Shown: positions 7,333-16,199, counted from the first letter of the stretch. The stretch: 41,696 nt of DNA from Caldilineaceae bacterium (GCA_018003515.1 JAGNDO010000038.1:5950-47645), one strand, 5' to 3'. Made by a program: numbers and translations. The notes: a model not told the origin generated them from the sequence alone.

Positions 7333-10300
7333 ATGTCAGAAAAATTACAAATCAGCTTGTTGGGATCCCCTCAAATTCTTGTAGATGGCCAAGCCATAAC
7401 CGATTGGTCCACCAGCAAAGCCAAGGCGATCCTCTTCTACCTGGCCGCCAACGCCGCAGGCCAAAAGAACCAGCCCAGACATCACAGCCGGGACGCCATC
7501 GCCACCCTGCTCTGGGGCGAGATGAGCGACACCCAGGCCAAACAGAATCTGCGCGCGGTGCTGCCCGATCTGCGCCGTCTGCTGGGCGACCATCTGCAAA
7601 TCGACCGCCAAACCATCGCCTTTCAGCCCACCACCTCCTATTGGCTGGATGTGGAGATTCTGCGCGCCACCCTCACCCCTGGCCCATCGCCCGTGGACCT
7701 GGCCGCCCGCCAGGCCGCCGTGGATCTCTATCGCGGCGACTTTCTCAGCGGCTTTCATGTCCACAACGCCGCCGGCTATGACGACTGGATGCTGGCCCAG
7801 CGGGAGCAGATCCACACCCTGGTGGTGAATGCCCTCGCCGGCCTGGTGCATGACCATGCCCAGACCGGCGACCTGGCCGCCGCCCTGGCCGCCAACCGCC
7901 GTCTGCTTGCCCTGGAACCCTGGTCCGAGCCAGTGCATCGCCAGCAGATGGTACTCCTGGCCCAAACCGGCGAACGCTCGGCCGCCCTGGCCCAATTTGA
8001 AAGCTGTCGGCGCATCCTCATGGAGGAGTTTGGCGTCGAACCCCTGGCGGAGACCACAACCGTCGCCCAACAGATCCGCAGCGGGGAGATTGGCCGCCAG
8101 AGGGAAGAGGCGCAACCAGCCGGGGTGGAGAAGAGAACAACCCTCCCGCCGCCTCGCCCCCCAGAGTCGGGACAATGTCTCCGGGTCGAAGGCCATCCCC
8201 TGCCCCAACAGGTCAAACTGGTTGGCCGCACCCAAGAGTTGGCCCGTCTGCACAAGTGGATCACCCAGGATGGCTGTCGTCTGATCGGCATCTTCGGCAT
8301 GGGCGGCCTGGGCAAAAGCGCCCTGGCCGCCAGCCTGGTCCGTGCCCTGGCAGACAGCCCCCCCAAGCCGGAGATGGGCTTTCAGCGCATCCTCTGGTTC
8401 TCCCTGCTCAACGCCCCGCCCCTGGCCGAACTTATGCGAGAATGGATCTACCTGCTCTCGGACCAAACCGTGACCACATTGCCCGTCAGCCTGGACCAGC
8501 AGTTTAGCCAATTGTTGGACCATTTGCGCCCCCAGCGCACCCTGTTGATCCTGGACAACCTGGAAAGCATCTTGCAAAGCGACGGACGCAGCGGCTATTA
8601 TCGCCCCGGCTACGAGGCCTACGGGCAGCTTGTACGCCGCCTGGCCGAGGGCGATCATCCCGGCTGCCTGCTCCTCACCAGTCGGGAATGGACCCAGGAT
8701 CTGCTCCGTCTGGAGGAAGAAACGTCGTCTGTGCGTTCCCTCTCCCTGGCCGGTCTGGCTGCCGATGCCGGACGCCAGGTGATGGCGGGCCGTGGCGTGG
8801 TCGGGGACGCCGCGGTGCTGGACGCCTTTGTGCAGCACTATTCGGGCAATCCCCTGGCCCTCAATCTGGCCGCCCAAACCGTGCAAGATCTCTTTGACGG
8901 CAACCTTGCCACCTTTTTGGATGCAGATACCCTGATCTTTGACGACATCCGGGATGTGCTAGACCAACAGTTCGCCCGCCTCACCCCGTTGGAGCGGGAA
9001 ATCATGGGCTGGCTGGCCGTCGTGCGCGAGCCAACCCCCTATGCGGCCCTGCGCGACCTGCTGGCCCACCCGCCCGCCCCCCGGGCCATGTTGGAGTCCA
9101 TCCGATCTCTGCAACGCCGCTCTCTGTTGGAAAAATTTGACGATGTCTTTGGACTGCAAAATGTGGTGCTGGAATACACCACCGAATGGTTGGTCGAGGC
9201 CATCGGGCGCGACCTGACCCGGACAGAACCAACCGCCCTCGCCCAATCTGCCCTCAACGGCTACGCCCTGATCCTGGCCCAGGCCAAGGAATATGTGCGC
9301 GCCAGCCAGACCCGCCTCCTGTTGCACCCGGTGGCCGAACGACTTGTGGCGCAACAGGGCAAAAAGGCAGCCGAAGGGCAGTTGAGACGGCTGATCGGGC
9401 AGATACGCGCCCTTCAGCTCGGCCCAGGCTATGCCGCCGCCAACCTGTTGCATCTTCTGCTGGGCCTGGGCGCGGATCTGCGCAAGGAGGACTTCTCCCA
9501 TCTTTCTCTGCGCCAACTCTATCTGCGTGGGGTCAGCTTGCCCCAAACCAACTTTGCCCACGCCGAGATCATCGACAGCGTCTTCACCGAACCCTTTGGC
9601 CTGGTTTATTGTGCGATCTTCAGCCCCGACGGCGAATTTTTGGCCGTCGGCACGGGCGAAGGGGCCATCTACCTCTGGCGCACCGCAGACCAACAGCTGG
9701 TCCAGGTGATCCCCGCCCACAGCCAGAGCATCAACGAACTGGCCTTTGGTCAGCACATCACCGCCACCGGGAGGTCCCAGTTGTTTTTGGCTAGCGCAAG
9801 CGATGACAAAACGGTTGGGTTGTCTTCCTTGGATGCACGCGGCCAAATTCATTGGTCGACTACCTTGGGGCACGAGGACGCCCAGTCCTTCTTCGCCGCC
9901 TCCATCAGCCCAGACGGAACACAGGTGACCGGGGTGGATGAAAATGGAGAGATCTTTGTATGGAACGTGGGCATGACCCAGCGGCCCCGGCTGATTCACC
10001 GCTCTGCCAGCCATGTCACCCGCCAGGGGCTGATCGCCTTTACCCCAAACGGCAAAACCCTGGCTGTGGGCAATCGTGACGGCACCATCCGGGTGCGGCA
10101 AATGTGTCCGAATGGCCAAAGAAACCATGCAAAACCCTCCGATCTGGTCCTGGCCAGACCGGCCAGATCGATTGTTTCGGTGGCGTTAAGCCGGGATGGA
10201 TGCACCCTGGCCACAGGCGACAAAGATGGACAGATCTGCCTCTGGAGCTTGCCCGAGGGCCAACTGACCCAGATGGTGGAAACCCAGGCCGGAACCATTG

Positions 10301-11628
10301 ACGCCCTGGCCCTTGGTCCAAACGCAAAATCCCTGGTCAGCAGCCACACGGATCGCGCCGTGCGGGTGTGGGCAATCGATGACCGGCACGGCTTGCATGT
10401 GCGCCACACCTTGCTCGGCCATAGCCATGTGGTCTGGTCCGTGGCCTTTGGTCCGCCGCCCCTCCCCGGCGCACCCGGCAACCGCACACGCCAACTCATC
10501 GCCAGCAGCAGCAGCGACCAGACCGTGCGGGTGTGGGATGCCGAGAGCGGTCAATCGATCTACACCCTGCGCGGCCAGCCCCGTGCCCTGGGATCCCTGG
10601 CCATCGCATCCCTGCCCCAGGGCCTCTCCCCAGCCCCCCAGTGGCTTCTGGCCGCGGTCGGCTACGATCAGAGGGTTCACCTTTGGCACGGACGGGGCAC
10701 CCAAGCCAACCACCCTCACCGAGCCTTGGGTGGGCACAAGGGCCCGCTCTTCACGGTTGCCATCAGCCCCGACAGCCGCGTGGTGGCCTGCGCCGGCCAA
10801 AACGAAACCATCGACCTGTGGGATCTGGCCAGCGGACAGATCCGCCATACCCTGCATGGTCACACAAACAGCCTCATGTGTCTCGCCTTCAACCCGGATG
10901 GCTCTCTGTTTGCCAGCGGCAGCACGGACGGAACCGTGCGCCTGTGGTCAATGAGCGGTTTGGCACACCCAAGCGGCACTGCCATGTCTGGCCAGCCGGT
11001 AGCCGTACTGCAAGCCAATTCACGTTATGTCTACGACATCGCCTTCAGCCCGGATGGCCGCACCCTGGCCGCCGTGGGCGCGGATCTCCATCTGCGCCTG
11101 TGGGATATGACTCATCCCCACTTCCCGGAACAGATCGACGCCCAAAAAACTGTGAGCGAAGCCGGCGAACAGGACATTTTCTCTGTTGCCTTCAGCCCGG
11201 ACGGCGCTTCTTTGGCCTGTGGGGGCAACCAGGTGATCCACCTCTGGCATGGAGAGAATGCGCCGTTGATCCTGCGTCGGCCCTCGTCCTGGGTACTCTC
11301 CCTTGCCTTCAGCCCGGACGGGGCCACCCTGGCCAGCAGCGGTAGCGATCACGCGGTCTGCTTGTGGGATGCGGCCAGGGGCACCCTGCGCGCCAGCCTC
11401 AACGGCCACAAAGAGACGGTCTACAAAGTCGTCTTCACCCCGGACGGTGGCGCGGTGATCAGTTGCAGTTTTGATGGCACGATCAAGTTTTGGGATGTGC
11501 GAAGCGGGGCATGTGTCAACACCTTGGCCGTGGATGGCCCCTACGCGGGGATGAACATTGCAGGGATCAGCGGGGTGACAGAGGCGCAAAAGCTGGCGCT
11601 GAGGGCGCTGGGCGCGGTGGAGATCTAG
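7333..11628 (+). CDS. SARP/BTAD-NB-ARC-WD40 transcriptional regulator
   Basis: This 1431-residue cytoplasmic protein is AfsR-like in order. A winged-helix DNA-binding domain covers about 5-95 (LLGSPQILVDG start). A BTAD helical domain covers about 105-255 (YWLDVE to EFGVEPL). An NB-ARC STAND ATPase covers about 290-560 with Walker A GMGGLGKS (322-329) and Walker B LLILD (404-408). After a helical linker come 14 WD40 repeats from about 757 to 1405, enough for two seven-bladed propellers. STAND proteins sit closed with ADP and oligomerise when the sensor domain binds a signal, so the propellers should be the sensor and the BTAD end the output. Its ATG at 7333 has a weak Shine-Dalgarno (AGAGGA, 13 nt away). 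The adjacent SARP-like repeats make the secreted cluster its likely target, by inference. Confidence 0.9.
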   Translation: MSEKLQISLLGSPQILVDGQAITDWSTSKAKAILFYLAANAAGQKNQPRHHSRDAIATLLWGEMSDTQAKQNLRAVLPDLRRLLGDHLQIDRQTIAFQPTTSYWLDVEILRATLTPGPSPVDLAARQAAVDLYRGDFLSGFHVHNAAGYDDWMLAQREQIHTLVVNALAGLVHDHAQTGDLAAALAANRRLLALEPWSEPVHRQQMVLLAQTGERSAALAQFESCRRILMEEFGVEPLAETTTVAQQIRSGEIGRQREEAQPAGVEKRTTLPPPRPPESGQCLRVEGHPLPQQVKLVGRTQELARLHKWITQDGCRLIGIFGMGGLGKSALAASLVRALADSPPKPEMGFQRILWFSLLNAPPLAELMREWIYLLSDQTVTTLPVSLDQQFSQLLDHLRPQRTLLILDNLESILQSDGRSGYYRPGYEAYGQLVRRLAEGDHPGCLLLTSREWTQDLLRLEEETSSVRSLSLAGLAADAGRQVMAGRGVVGDAAVLDAFVQHYSGNPLALNLAAQTVQDLFDGNLATFLDADTLIFDDIRDVLDQQFARLTPLEREIMGWLAVVREPTPYAALRDLLAHPPAPRAMLESIRSLQRRSLLEKFDDVFGLQNVVLEYTTEWLVEAIGRDLTRTEPTALAQSALNGYALILAQAKEYVRASQTRLLLHPVAERLVAQQGKKAAEGQLRRLIGQIRALQLGPGYAAANLLHLLLGLGADLRKEDFSHLSLRQLYLRGVSLPQTNFAHAEIIDSVFTEPFGLVYCAIFSPDGEFLAVGTGEGAIYLWRTADQQLVQVIPAHSQSINELAFGQHITATGRSQLFLASASDDKTVGLSSLDARGQIHWSTTLGHEDAQSFFAASISPDGTQVTGVDENGEIFVWNVGMTQRPRLIHRSASHVTRQGLIAFTPNGKTLAVGNRDGTIRVRQMCPNGQRNHAKPSDLVLARPARSIVSVALSRDGCTLATGDKDGQICLWSLPEGQLTQMVETQAGTIDALALGPNAKSLVSSHTDRAVRVWAIDDRHGLHVRHTLLGHSHVVWSVAFGPPPLPGAPGNRTRQLIASSSSDQTVRVWDAESGQSIYTLRGQPRALGSLAIASLPQGLSPAPQWLLAAVGYDQRVHLWHGRGTQANHPHRALGGHKGPLFTVAISPDSRVVACAGQNETIDLWDLASGQIRHTLHGHTNSLMCLAFNPDGSLFASGSTDGTVRLWSMSGLAHPSGTAMSGQPVAVLQANSRYVYDIAFSPDGRTLAAVGADLHLRLWDMTHPHFPEQIDAQKTVSEAGEQDIFSVAFSPDGASLACGGNQVIHLWHGENAPLILRRPSSWVLSLAFSPDGATLASSGSDHAVCLWDAARGTLRASLNGHKETVYKVVFTPDGGAVISCSFDGTIKFWDVRSGACVNTLAVDGPYAGMNIAGISGVTEAQKLALRALGAVEI

Positions 11629-11662
11629 TCCACGGTGGCGCCAACCAGTCCCCGCCCCATTG

Positions 11663-11691
11663 TTGACAACAGCCGTTCATGTTGGTATCAT
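11663..11691 (+). promoter_or_regulatory. Sigma70-type promoter of the toxin-antitoxin pair
   Basis: TTGACA (11663-11668), a 17-bp spacer and TATCAT (11686-11691) make a near-consensus promoter. The expected transcript start, about 7 bp after the -10 box, falls at 11698-11699, which is the ATG of the first gene. The mRNA would therefore be leaderless. Confidence 0.75.
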
Positions 11692-11704
11692 CTCCAACAT
11701 GAAC
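11675..11704. promoter_or_regulatory. Perfect 11-bp palindromic operator over the TA promoter
   Basis: GTTCATGTTGG (11675-11685) and CCAACATGAAC (11694-11704) are perfect complements around an 8-bp centre that holds most of the -10 box. The right arm contains the start codon. A bound repressor would cover both the promoter and the start, as expected for autoregulation by the HTH antitoxin encoded by the second gene. Confidence 0.7.
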
Positions 11705-11995
11705 GCGGTTGAGCTTTTGCGAAGACGGATCATCTGTTCAGAGACAGCATTCGCCGAATTGGTGCTGTGGCGCGTGCCCACGCCAGTTCCGGGTTCAACC
11801 CATGACTTCAAGTACCGACTGGCCTATGTGGTCAATCAGGTGTGCGTTGTGCGATACGACAACGAGGCGACAAAGGGCGATCACCGGCACTTTGGAGAGA
11901 CGGAAAGCAGCTACACATTCCAGACGGTGGATACGCTGATTGCTGATTTTGAACGGGATATTGCGAGGTGGAACAATGAAAACCGTAACCCTTGA
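11699..11995 (+). CDS. TumE-like (DUF6516) putative toxin
   Basis: This 98-residue protein matches the DUF6516/TumE toxin family by its signature: a beta core ending YRLAYVVNQVCVVRYDNE, then KGDHRHFGE and a C-terminal YTFQTVDTLIADFERDI helix. In this family the protein is paired with an HTH partner as a toxin-antitoxin system; the biochemical target is not known to me. The start at 11699 is chosen over an ATG at 11660 because the longer reading begins upstream of the -35 box. The gene overlaps the next one by 20 bp. Toxin-first order is less common than antitoxin-first. Confidence 0.75.
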   Translation: MNAVELLRRRIICSETAFAELVLWRVPTPVPGSTHDFKYRLAYVVNQVCVVRYDNEATKGDHRHFGETESSYTFQTVDTLIADFERDIARWNNENRNP

Positions 11996-12323
11996 TGTGC
12001 GCGCACCGGGGGAATCCATGCAGGATTTTGCCCGTGCGTGGAAAACCCAGGATGCACAGGAATCGGCACGCATTAGCTTTGCCACACCCGAACTGCTTTG
12101 GCGGGTACTCACGGCCAAACGCTGGGAGATCCTCAAGGCCCTATGCGGCGCGGAACCGATCTCCATCCGCGAGGCGGCGCGCCGGGTGGGGCGGGATGTC
12201 AAAGCCGTGCATGGGGACATCACGGCCCTGCTGAATGCCGGTGTGCTGGATCGTGTGGAAGATGGACGAGTCGTTTTCCCCTTTGATGCCGTGAAAATCG
12301 AATTTCTGCTTCAGGCCGACTGA
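11976..12323 (+). CDS. Winged-helix antitoxin of the TumE-type pair (HVO_A0114-like)
   Basis: This 115-residue protein has a helix-turn-helix at about 75-105 (ISIREAARRVGRDVKAVHGDITALLNAGVL) and a wing after it (DRVEDGRVVFPFDAVKIEF). This is the HVO_A0114-type DNA-binding family that accompanies DUF6516 proteins. The start at 11976 has GAGGTGG as Shine-Dalgarno and lies inside the end of the toxin gene, so translation should be coupled. It probably neutralises the toxin and represses the pair through the palindrome at 11675-11704. A strong hairpin follows 18 bp after its stop. Confidence 0.75.
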   Translation: MKTVTLDVRAPGESMQDFARAWKTQDAQESARISFATPELLWRVLTAKRWEILKALCGAEPISIREAARRVGRDVKAVHGDITALLNAGVLDRVEDGRVVFPFDAVKIEFLLQAD

Positions 12324-12340
12324 TAAAACATAGAGAGACA

Positions 12341-12399
12341 AGCAAAGCCCAAGAAAAGCCCGGACGTTGACAGCGTCCGGGCTTTTCTTGGGCTTTGCT
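12341..12399. terminator. Bidirectional terminator, perfect 26-bp arms
   Basis: Arms 12341-12366 and 12374-12399 are perfect complements with a 7-nt loop. The stem holds an A-rich block (AAGAAAAG) on one side and its T-rich complement on the other, so each strand has a short U run. It lies between the converging antitoxin gene and the end of the 22-kb minus-strand operon, and serves both. Confidence 0.85.
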
Positions 12400-12423
12400 G
12401 ACTACCCTTCGACCCACCAACGG

Positions 12424-12801
12424 TCAGATCTGGCTGATCTCGATGGCAACATGGGGCGCGTTGCCCCCTCGAAGTTTGCCCATCAGCTCGAACAGGCGGA
12501 ACTGCCAGCCGTATTTGGTAGCCAACCGTTTGCGCTGGGCCGCCTCGTCGCCTGGGGCGGCCAGGATCCGGGCCTTGGCCGCCGCCCACTCACTCTTGGG
12601 CGTGCCTCTGGCGTCGCTGACGGCCATGCGCACCTGGGGGTTGTTGCGCATGCGCTTGACCTTGCCGCTCTCCCCGACGGTCCAGACGTAGAGTTTGCCA
12701 TCCTCCGCCACGACCCACACCGGTGTGGGGACGCCGACCCCGCTCTTGCGAAAGGTCTCCAAGGCGATGTAGGTGGGGTTGCCGATCTCGTTGAACTGCA
12801 T
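12424..12801 (-). CDS. PPOX-class (pyridoxamine 5'-phosphate oxidase-like) flavin/F420 protein
   Basis: This 125-residue protein has the split-barrel fold pattern of PPOX-class oxidoreductases: YIALETFRKSGVGVPTPVWVV, LYVWTVGESGKVKRMRNNPQVRMAV and a C-terminal KYGWQFRLFELMGKL. Family members bind FMN, F420 or haem and reduce varied substrates; the length fits the short F420-dependent group common in Actinobacteria and Chloroflexota. The start at 12801 has CGGAG 10 nt upstream. It is the last gene of the minus-strand operon, 59 bp after the 6-phosphogluconate dehydrogenase gene. Its place in sugar metabolism is unclear and it may be unrelated. Confidence 0.75.
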   Translation of the reverse strand: MQFNEIGNPTYIALETFRKSGVGVPTPVWVVAEDGKLYVWTVGESGKVKRMRNNPQVRMAVSDARGTPKSEWAAAKARILAAPGDEAAQRKRLATKYGWQFRLFELMGKLRGGNAPHVAIEISQI

Positions 12802-12860
12802 AGAGTGTGTCTCCGTGTGCGATCAGGTTGTCCGATAGTCAAATGGACCCTTTTCTGCCC

Positions 12861-14315
12861 CTACGCATCGTAGGTTGAGGCGGTGATGTCGCCGCCTTCA
12901 CCCGTCCAGTTGGTGTGGAAGAACTCGCCTCGGGGCTTATCCACACGCTCGTAGGTGTGGGCACCGAAATAATCGCGCTGTGCCTGCAACAGATTGGCTG
13001 GCAACCGCTCACGCCGGTATCCATCGTAGAATGCCAGGGCACTCGACATGGCAGGAACCGGGATGCCCAGGGCAACAGCCGTCCCAATCACACGCCGCCA
13101 AGCCGCTTCGGCTTGCTGAATCTGCGCCTTGAAGAAGGGATCGAGCAGCAAATTGCTCAGCGCCGGGTTTGTGTCAAAGGCAGCTTTGATATCTTCCAAG
13201 AATGCCGCCCGGATGATGCAGCCCCCACGCCACATCAGCGCAATCGCGCCATAGGACAAATTCCAACCGTACTGCTCAGACGCGGAACGCATAAGCATGT
13301 AGCCCTGGGTGTAGGAGACGATTTTGGATGCAAACAAGGCTTCTTGCAGATCTGCGATCAGCTCTGCTTTGTCACCCGTAAAGGCTGGCGTGGGCGATCC
13401 GAGCATTTCGGCAGCAGCCACACGTTCATCTTTGAGCGCCGAGAGGAAACGGGAGAACACAGCCTCACCGATCAACGTGAGGGGAATCCCACTGTCCAGG
13501 GCGGACACCGCGGTCCATTTGCCTGTGCCTTTTTGTCCGGCCGTGTCGAGGATCTTGTCGACCATTGGCCCACCGTCCTCATCGTTGTAAGCCAGAATCT
13601 CAGCCGTAATCTCGATCAAGTACGAGTCCAATTTGCCCGTATTCCAATCGGTAAAGATGGTACTCATCTCGCCGGCTGTCAGACCCAACGCGTGCTGCAT
13701 GACGTCATAGGCTTCACAGATCAGCTGCATATCGCCGTACTCAATGCCGTTGTGCACCATCTTGACGAAATGGCCAGCACCTTCCTCGCCGACCCAATCA
13801 CAGCACGGTGACCCGTCCGGGACTTTGGCGGCAATGCTCTGGAAGATCGGCTTGACGTGGGGCCAAGCTGCCGGCGCGCCACCGGGCATGATGGACGGGC
13901 CGAACCGGGCCCCCTCTTCACCGCCGGACACGCCTGTGCCGATGAACAAAATGCCCTTTGCGGCCAGATCTTTGGCACGCCGTGTCGTATCTGGATAGTG
14001 GGAGTTGCCACCATCGATGATGATGTCCCCCTCTTCCAGCAAAGGCACCAGTTGCTCGATGGTGTCATCAACCGGCCAGCCGGCTTTGACCATGATCATG
14101 ACACGACGGGGTCGTTTCAGCACCGAGACCAACTCTTGCAAAGAGTGGGTGCCGATCACTTTGGTCCCCTGTGCTTCCTTGCTGAGGAAGTGGTCGACTT
14201 TGCTGGTCGTGCGATTGAAAACGGCCACCGTGTAGCCGTGATCGTCCATGTTTAGAACCAGATTCTGACCCATGACGGCCAGACCGATCAATCCAATATC
14301 TGCTTGATTTGTCAT
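12861..14315 (-). CDS. gnd: 6-phosphogluconate dehydrogenase (decarboxylating)
   Basis: This 484-residue protein converts 6-phosphogluconate to ribulose 5-phosphate and CO2, reducing NADP+ or NAD+. It has the N-terminal Rossmann motif GLAVMGQNL, the family signature [19 protein letters not shown] and the catalytic [13 protein letters not shown] segment (Lys and Glu). Length fits the long dimeric form (about 470-485). Its ATG lies 2 bp past the gluconokinase stop, and its Shine-Dalgarno GGAG sits inside that gene's end, so the two are translated together. The pair converts gluconate to pentose phosphate in two steps. Confidence 0.97.
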   Translation of the reverse strand: MTNQADIGLIGLAVMGQNLVLNMDDHGYTVAVFNRTTSKVDHFLSKEAQGTKVIGTHSLQELVSVLKRPRRVMIMVKAGWPVDDTIEQLVPLLEEGDIIIDGGNSHYPDTTRRAKDLAAKGILFIGTGVSGGEEGARFGPSIMPGGAPAAWPHVKPIFQSIAAKVPDGSPCCDWVGEEGAGHFVKMVHNGIEYGDMQLICEAYDVMQHALGLTAGEMSTIFTDWNTGKLDSYLIEITAEILAYNDEDGGPMVDKILDTAGQKGTGKWTAVSALDSGIPLTLIGEAVFSRFLSALKDERVAAAEMLGSPTPAFTGDKAELIADLQEALFASKIVSYTQGYMLMRSASEQYGWNLSYGAIALMWRGGCIIRAAFLEDIKAAFDTNPALSNLLLDPFFKAQIQQAEAAWRRVIGTAVALGIPVPAMSSALAFYDGYRRERLPANLLQAQRDYFGAHTYERVDKPRGEFFHTNWTGEGGDITASTYDA

Positions 14316-14317
14316 TT

Positions 14318-14830
14318 TTATTTCTCCGCTATTTCGTTTTGAGATGCGCGCAAAATTTGTGCCAGAATGGCATCTACCGGCTGCGCTACCGAGAGTATGA
14401 GTGCCTCATCCGCATCCGGCGGCTCCAAGGCTTCAAACTGACTTTGCAGCAGATCCGCCTTCATATAGTGGCCAGAACGCGCCGAAATCCGCGGCCAGAT
14501 GGTGTCAAAATCTCCATCTAAGTAGACAAATTTAACCCCGTCGTTGCCTTGGCGCAATCGATCGCGGTACTTTGTTTTCAACGCTGAACAGGCAAGAACG
14601 GCCGACTCGTTGCGGGCCAAATGCTTGGCCAGCAGATCATGCAAGCTGATGAGCCACGGATGGCGATCTTCATCGTTGAGGGGCACACCGCTGGCCATTT
14701 TGGCCACATTTTCCGGCGGATGAAAGTCATCCCCGTCGTAAAAGGGCGCGTCCAACGCCGCGGCCAACGCCTGGCCCACAGCGGTCTTTCCGCAACCGGA
14801 GACCCCCATGATCACGTAAACCTGACTCAT
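14318..14830 (-). CDS. gntK: Gluconokinase
   Basis: This 170-residue kinase phosphorylates D-gluconate to 6-phosphogluconate. The P-loop is GVSGCGKT near the N-terminus, followed by [22 protein letters not shown], the GntK substrate signature, and [14 protein letters not shown]. The start at 14830 overlaps the stop of the LarA-type gene by ATGA, with a GGGGGCGGG Shine-Dalgarno; a longer reading from 14911 would lie inside that gene and is rejected. Length matches the family (about 165-180). Confidence 0.95.
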   Translation of the reverse strand: MSQVYVIMGVSGCGKTAVGQALAAALDAPFYDGDDFHPPENVAKMASGVPLNDEDRHPWLISLHDLLAKHLARNESAVLACSALKTKYRDRLRQGNDGVKFVYLDGDFDTIWPRISARSGHYMKADLLQSQFEALEPPDADEALILSVAQPVDAILAQILRASQNEIAEK

Positions 14831-16092
14831 CCCGCCCCCTTCTTCACCCGATAGAGCATCTCCCCGGCCTTGGGCACGAGCAGGACGCCTTCGACTTCCC
14901 GATTTTCCCATTCGGCAAAATCGACCGTGGCCGGGTCTACATAGCCCAAAGCCAGCCGTTCACAATCGGACCGGCTCAGGCCCGTGGCCAGGTTGACCGC
15001 GGCGTTGGGACGTTCAACGCCTTCGACAAAACGACCGCCGCCCCGCACATGGGTGCTGTGGGCCAAGACGCCCAAGGGCACGTGCTTGAATTGGTCCCAC
15101 TGTTGCAAGAAATAGTCCAAGACGTGATAGCCGATCTCGTAGATGTGCTTGCCGTGGACGTGGCTGACCACGTCCAGCGTGGGCGAAAAGATGGTCAACT
15201 CACCGCCCACGGCCAGGGCCGGTTCCAGCTTGTACATGGCCTTGCCCGCAGTCCACAGTTCGTCATACATAGGCGGCGCACAGGATAACACGCGCTGAAA
15301 GGGCTTGTCCACCCACACGATGTGGCGCTGGGACGACAGATCCGCGGCCGCCTGCCACGCTTCGATCAGATCCCCGACGAAGATCCCGGCCAGCTCGGCC
15401 TTGTCCACCACCACCAAGCCGATCAACGTCGTGGGCACGCTGACCAGTTCCGCCGCGGCGTGGATCATGGCCCGCACGGGGGTGTCTCGCACGCCGATGG
15501 TGCCCACCACGCCGACGAGCGCGCCCAGCCAATGGGAGACATTGATCATCTCCGGGCCAGAGATGCCGGGGAAGAGGTATTTGGCCCCGCCGGAAAAGCC
15601 CGCCACTTCGTGGGGGAAGGAGGGTCCGAGGATCAGAATATGGTCGTAGTCATAGATGTGGCGGTTGATGCGCACGGGCACATCCCCGGCCAGGGAGGGG
15701 TGCCAGGCGTCCCCGGCCAGGGCCTGGATGCGGTCCGAGGGTAGCGTGCCGATCTGGACCAGGGTCTCCGCCGCGTCCCAGGCGTGGTTGAGCAGGCCGA
15801 TGTGGCGATACTCGCCCGTGCGCTCCTCGGCGCTGAGGCCGACCAGATGGCGCAACTGCTCCTCGCTCAGGGGCGGATGGGTGCCCAGAGCCACCATGAA
15901 ATCAAGCTGCCGGGCGTCGTGGAGGGTTTCGACCAGCACGCGGAAGAGTAGGGGCAAGGGCACCGTGCGGGTGTGATCCGGAGTCAGCACCAACACCCGC
16001 TCGCCCGTGTGGCGGCGATCCAGGGAACGCCCCAGGGTTTGACGAATTTCGGCGTGGGACAGATAGGTTTGAGCAGTCGCTTGTGCCAGCAT
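14827..16092 (-). CDS. LarA-family nickel-pincer racemase/epimerase, likely acting on gluconate/mannonate
   Basis: This 421-residue protein belongs to the lactate racemase LarA superfamily (DUF2088). Matching active-site motifs are PDHTR (39-42), GTHPP (H72), SGGAKYLFPG (K171, the lysine that holds the nickel-pincer nucleotide) and NVSHW (H187). The superfamily is known to include lactate and malate racemases and D-gluconate 2-epimerases. It overlaps gluconokinase by 4 bp and shares an operon with mannonate dehydratase, so interconversion of D-mannonate and D-gluconate is the most natural role; this is inference. No LarB, LarC or LarE cofactor gene is in the window, so the cofactor must come from elsewhere. 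The Shine-Dalgarno is GGAG. Confidence 0.85.
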   Translation of the reverse strand: MLAQATAQTYLSHAEIRQTLGRSLDRRHTGERVLVLTPDHTRTVPLPLLFRVLVETLHDARQLDFMVALGTHPPLSEEQLRHLVGLSAEERTGEYRHIGLLNHAWDAAETLVQIGTLPSDRIQALAGDAWHPSLAGDVPVRINRHIYDYDHILILGPSFPHEVAGFSGGAKYLFPGISGPEMINVSHWLGALVGVVGTIGVRDTPVRAMIHAAAELVSVPTTLIGLVVVDKAELAGIFVGDLIEAWQAAADLSSQRHIVWVDKPFQRVLSCAPPMYDELWTAGKAMYKLEPALAVGGELTIFSPTLDVVSHVHGKHIYEIGYHVLDYFLQQWDQFKHVPLGVLAHSTHVRGGGRFVEGVERPNAAVNLATGLSRSDCERLALGYVDPATVDFAEWENREVEGVLLVPKAGEMLYRVKKGAG

Positions 16093-16137
16093 TGGGTTGA
16101 TGCTCCAGATCGTAGATCGAATAACTCAGCGATGGGT

Positions 16138-16199
16138 GAGATTGGGAGATTGGGAGATTCTGCCGCGTTAATCTCTCAATCTCCCAATCTCCCAATCTC
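16138..16199. repeat. Simple-repeat hairpin A between aldolase and LarA-type genes
   Basis: The left arm 16138-16159 is GAGATTGG-type tandem repeats. The right arm 16170-16191 is its complement with one mismatch, extended by a further CCCAATCTC to 16199. The loop is CTGCCGCGTT, the same as in the hairpin at 24234-24303. Confidence 0.85.

Noticed and set aside
7345..8886. A 513-codon minus-strand frame opposite the SARP regulator
   Set aside because: It is a Gly/Gln-rich low-information translation, the usual antisense shadow of a GC-rich gene. The plus strand carries clear BTAD and NB-ARC motifs.
1..12323. The secreted cluster plus TA pair as a phage-defence island
   Set aside because: A STAND regulator and a TA pair hint at it, but no nuclease, reverse transcriptase, restriction or other effector gene is visible, and the regulator has a SARP output.
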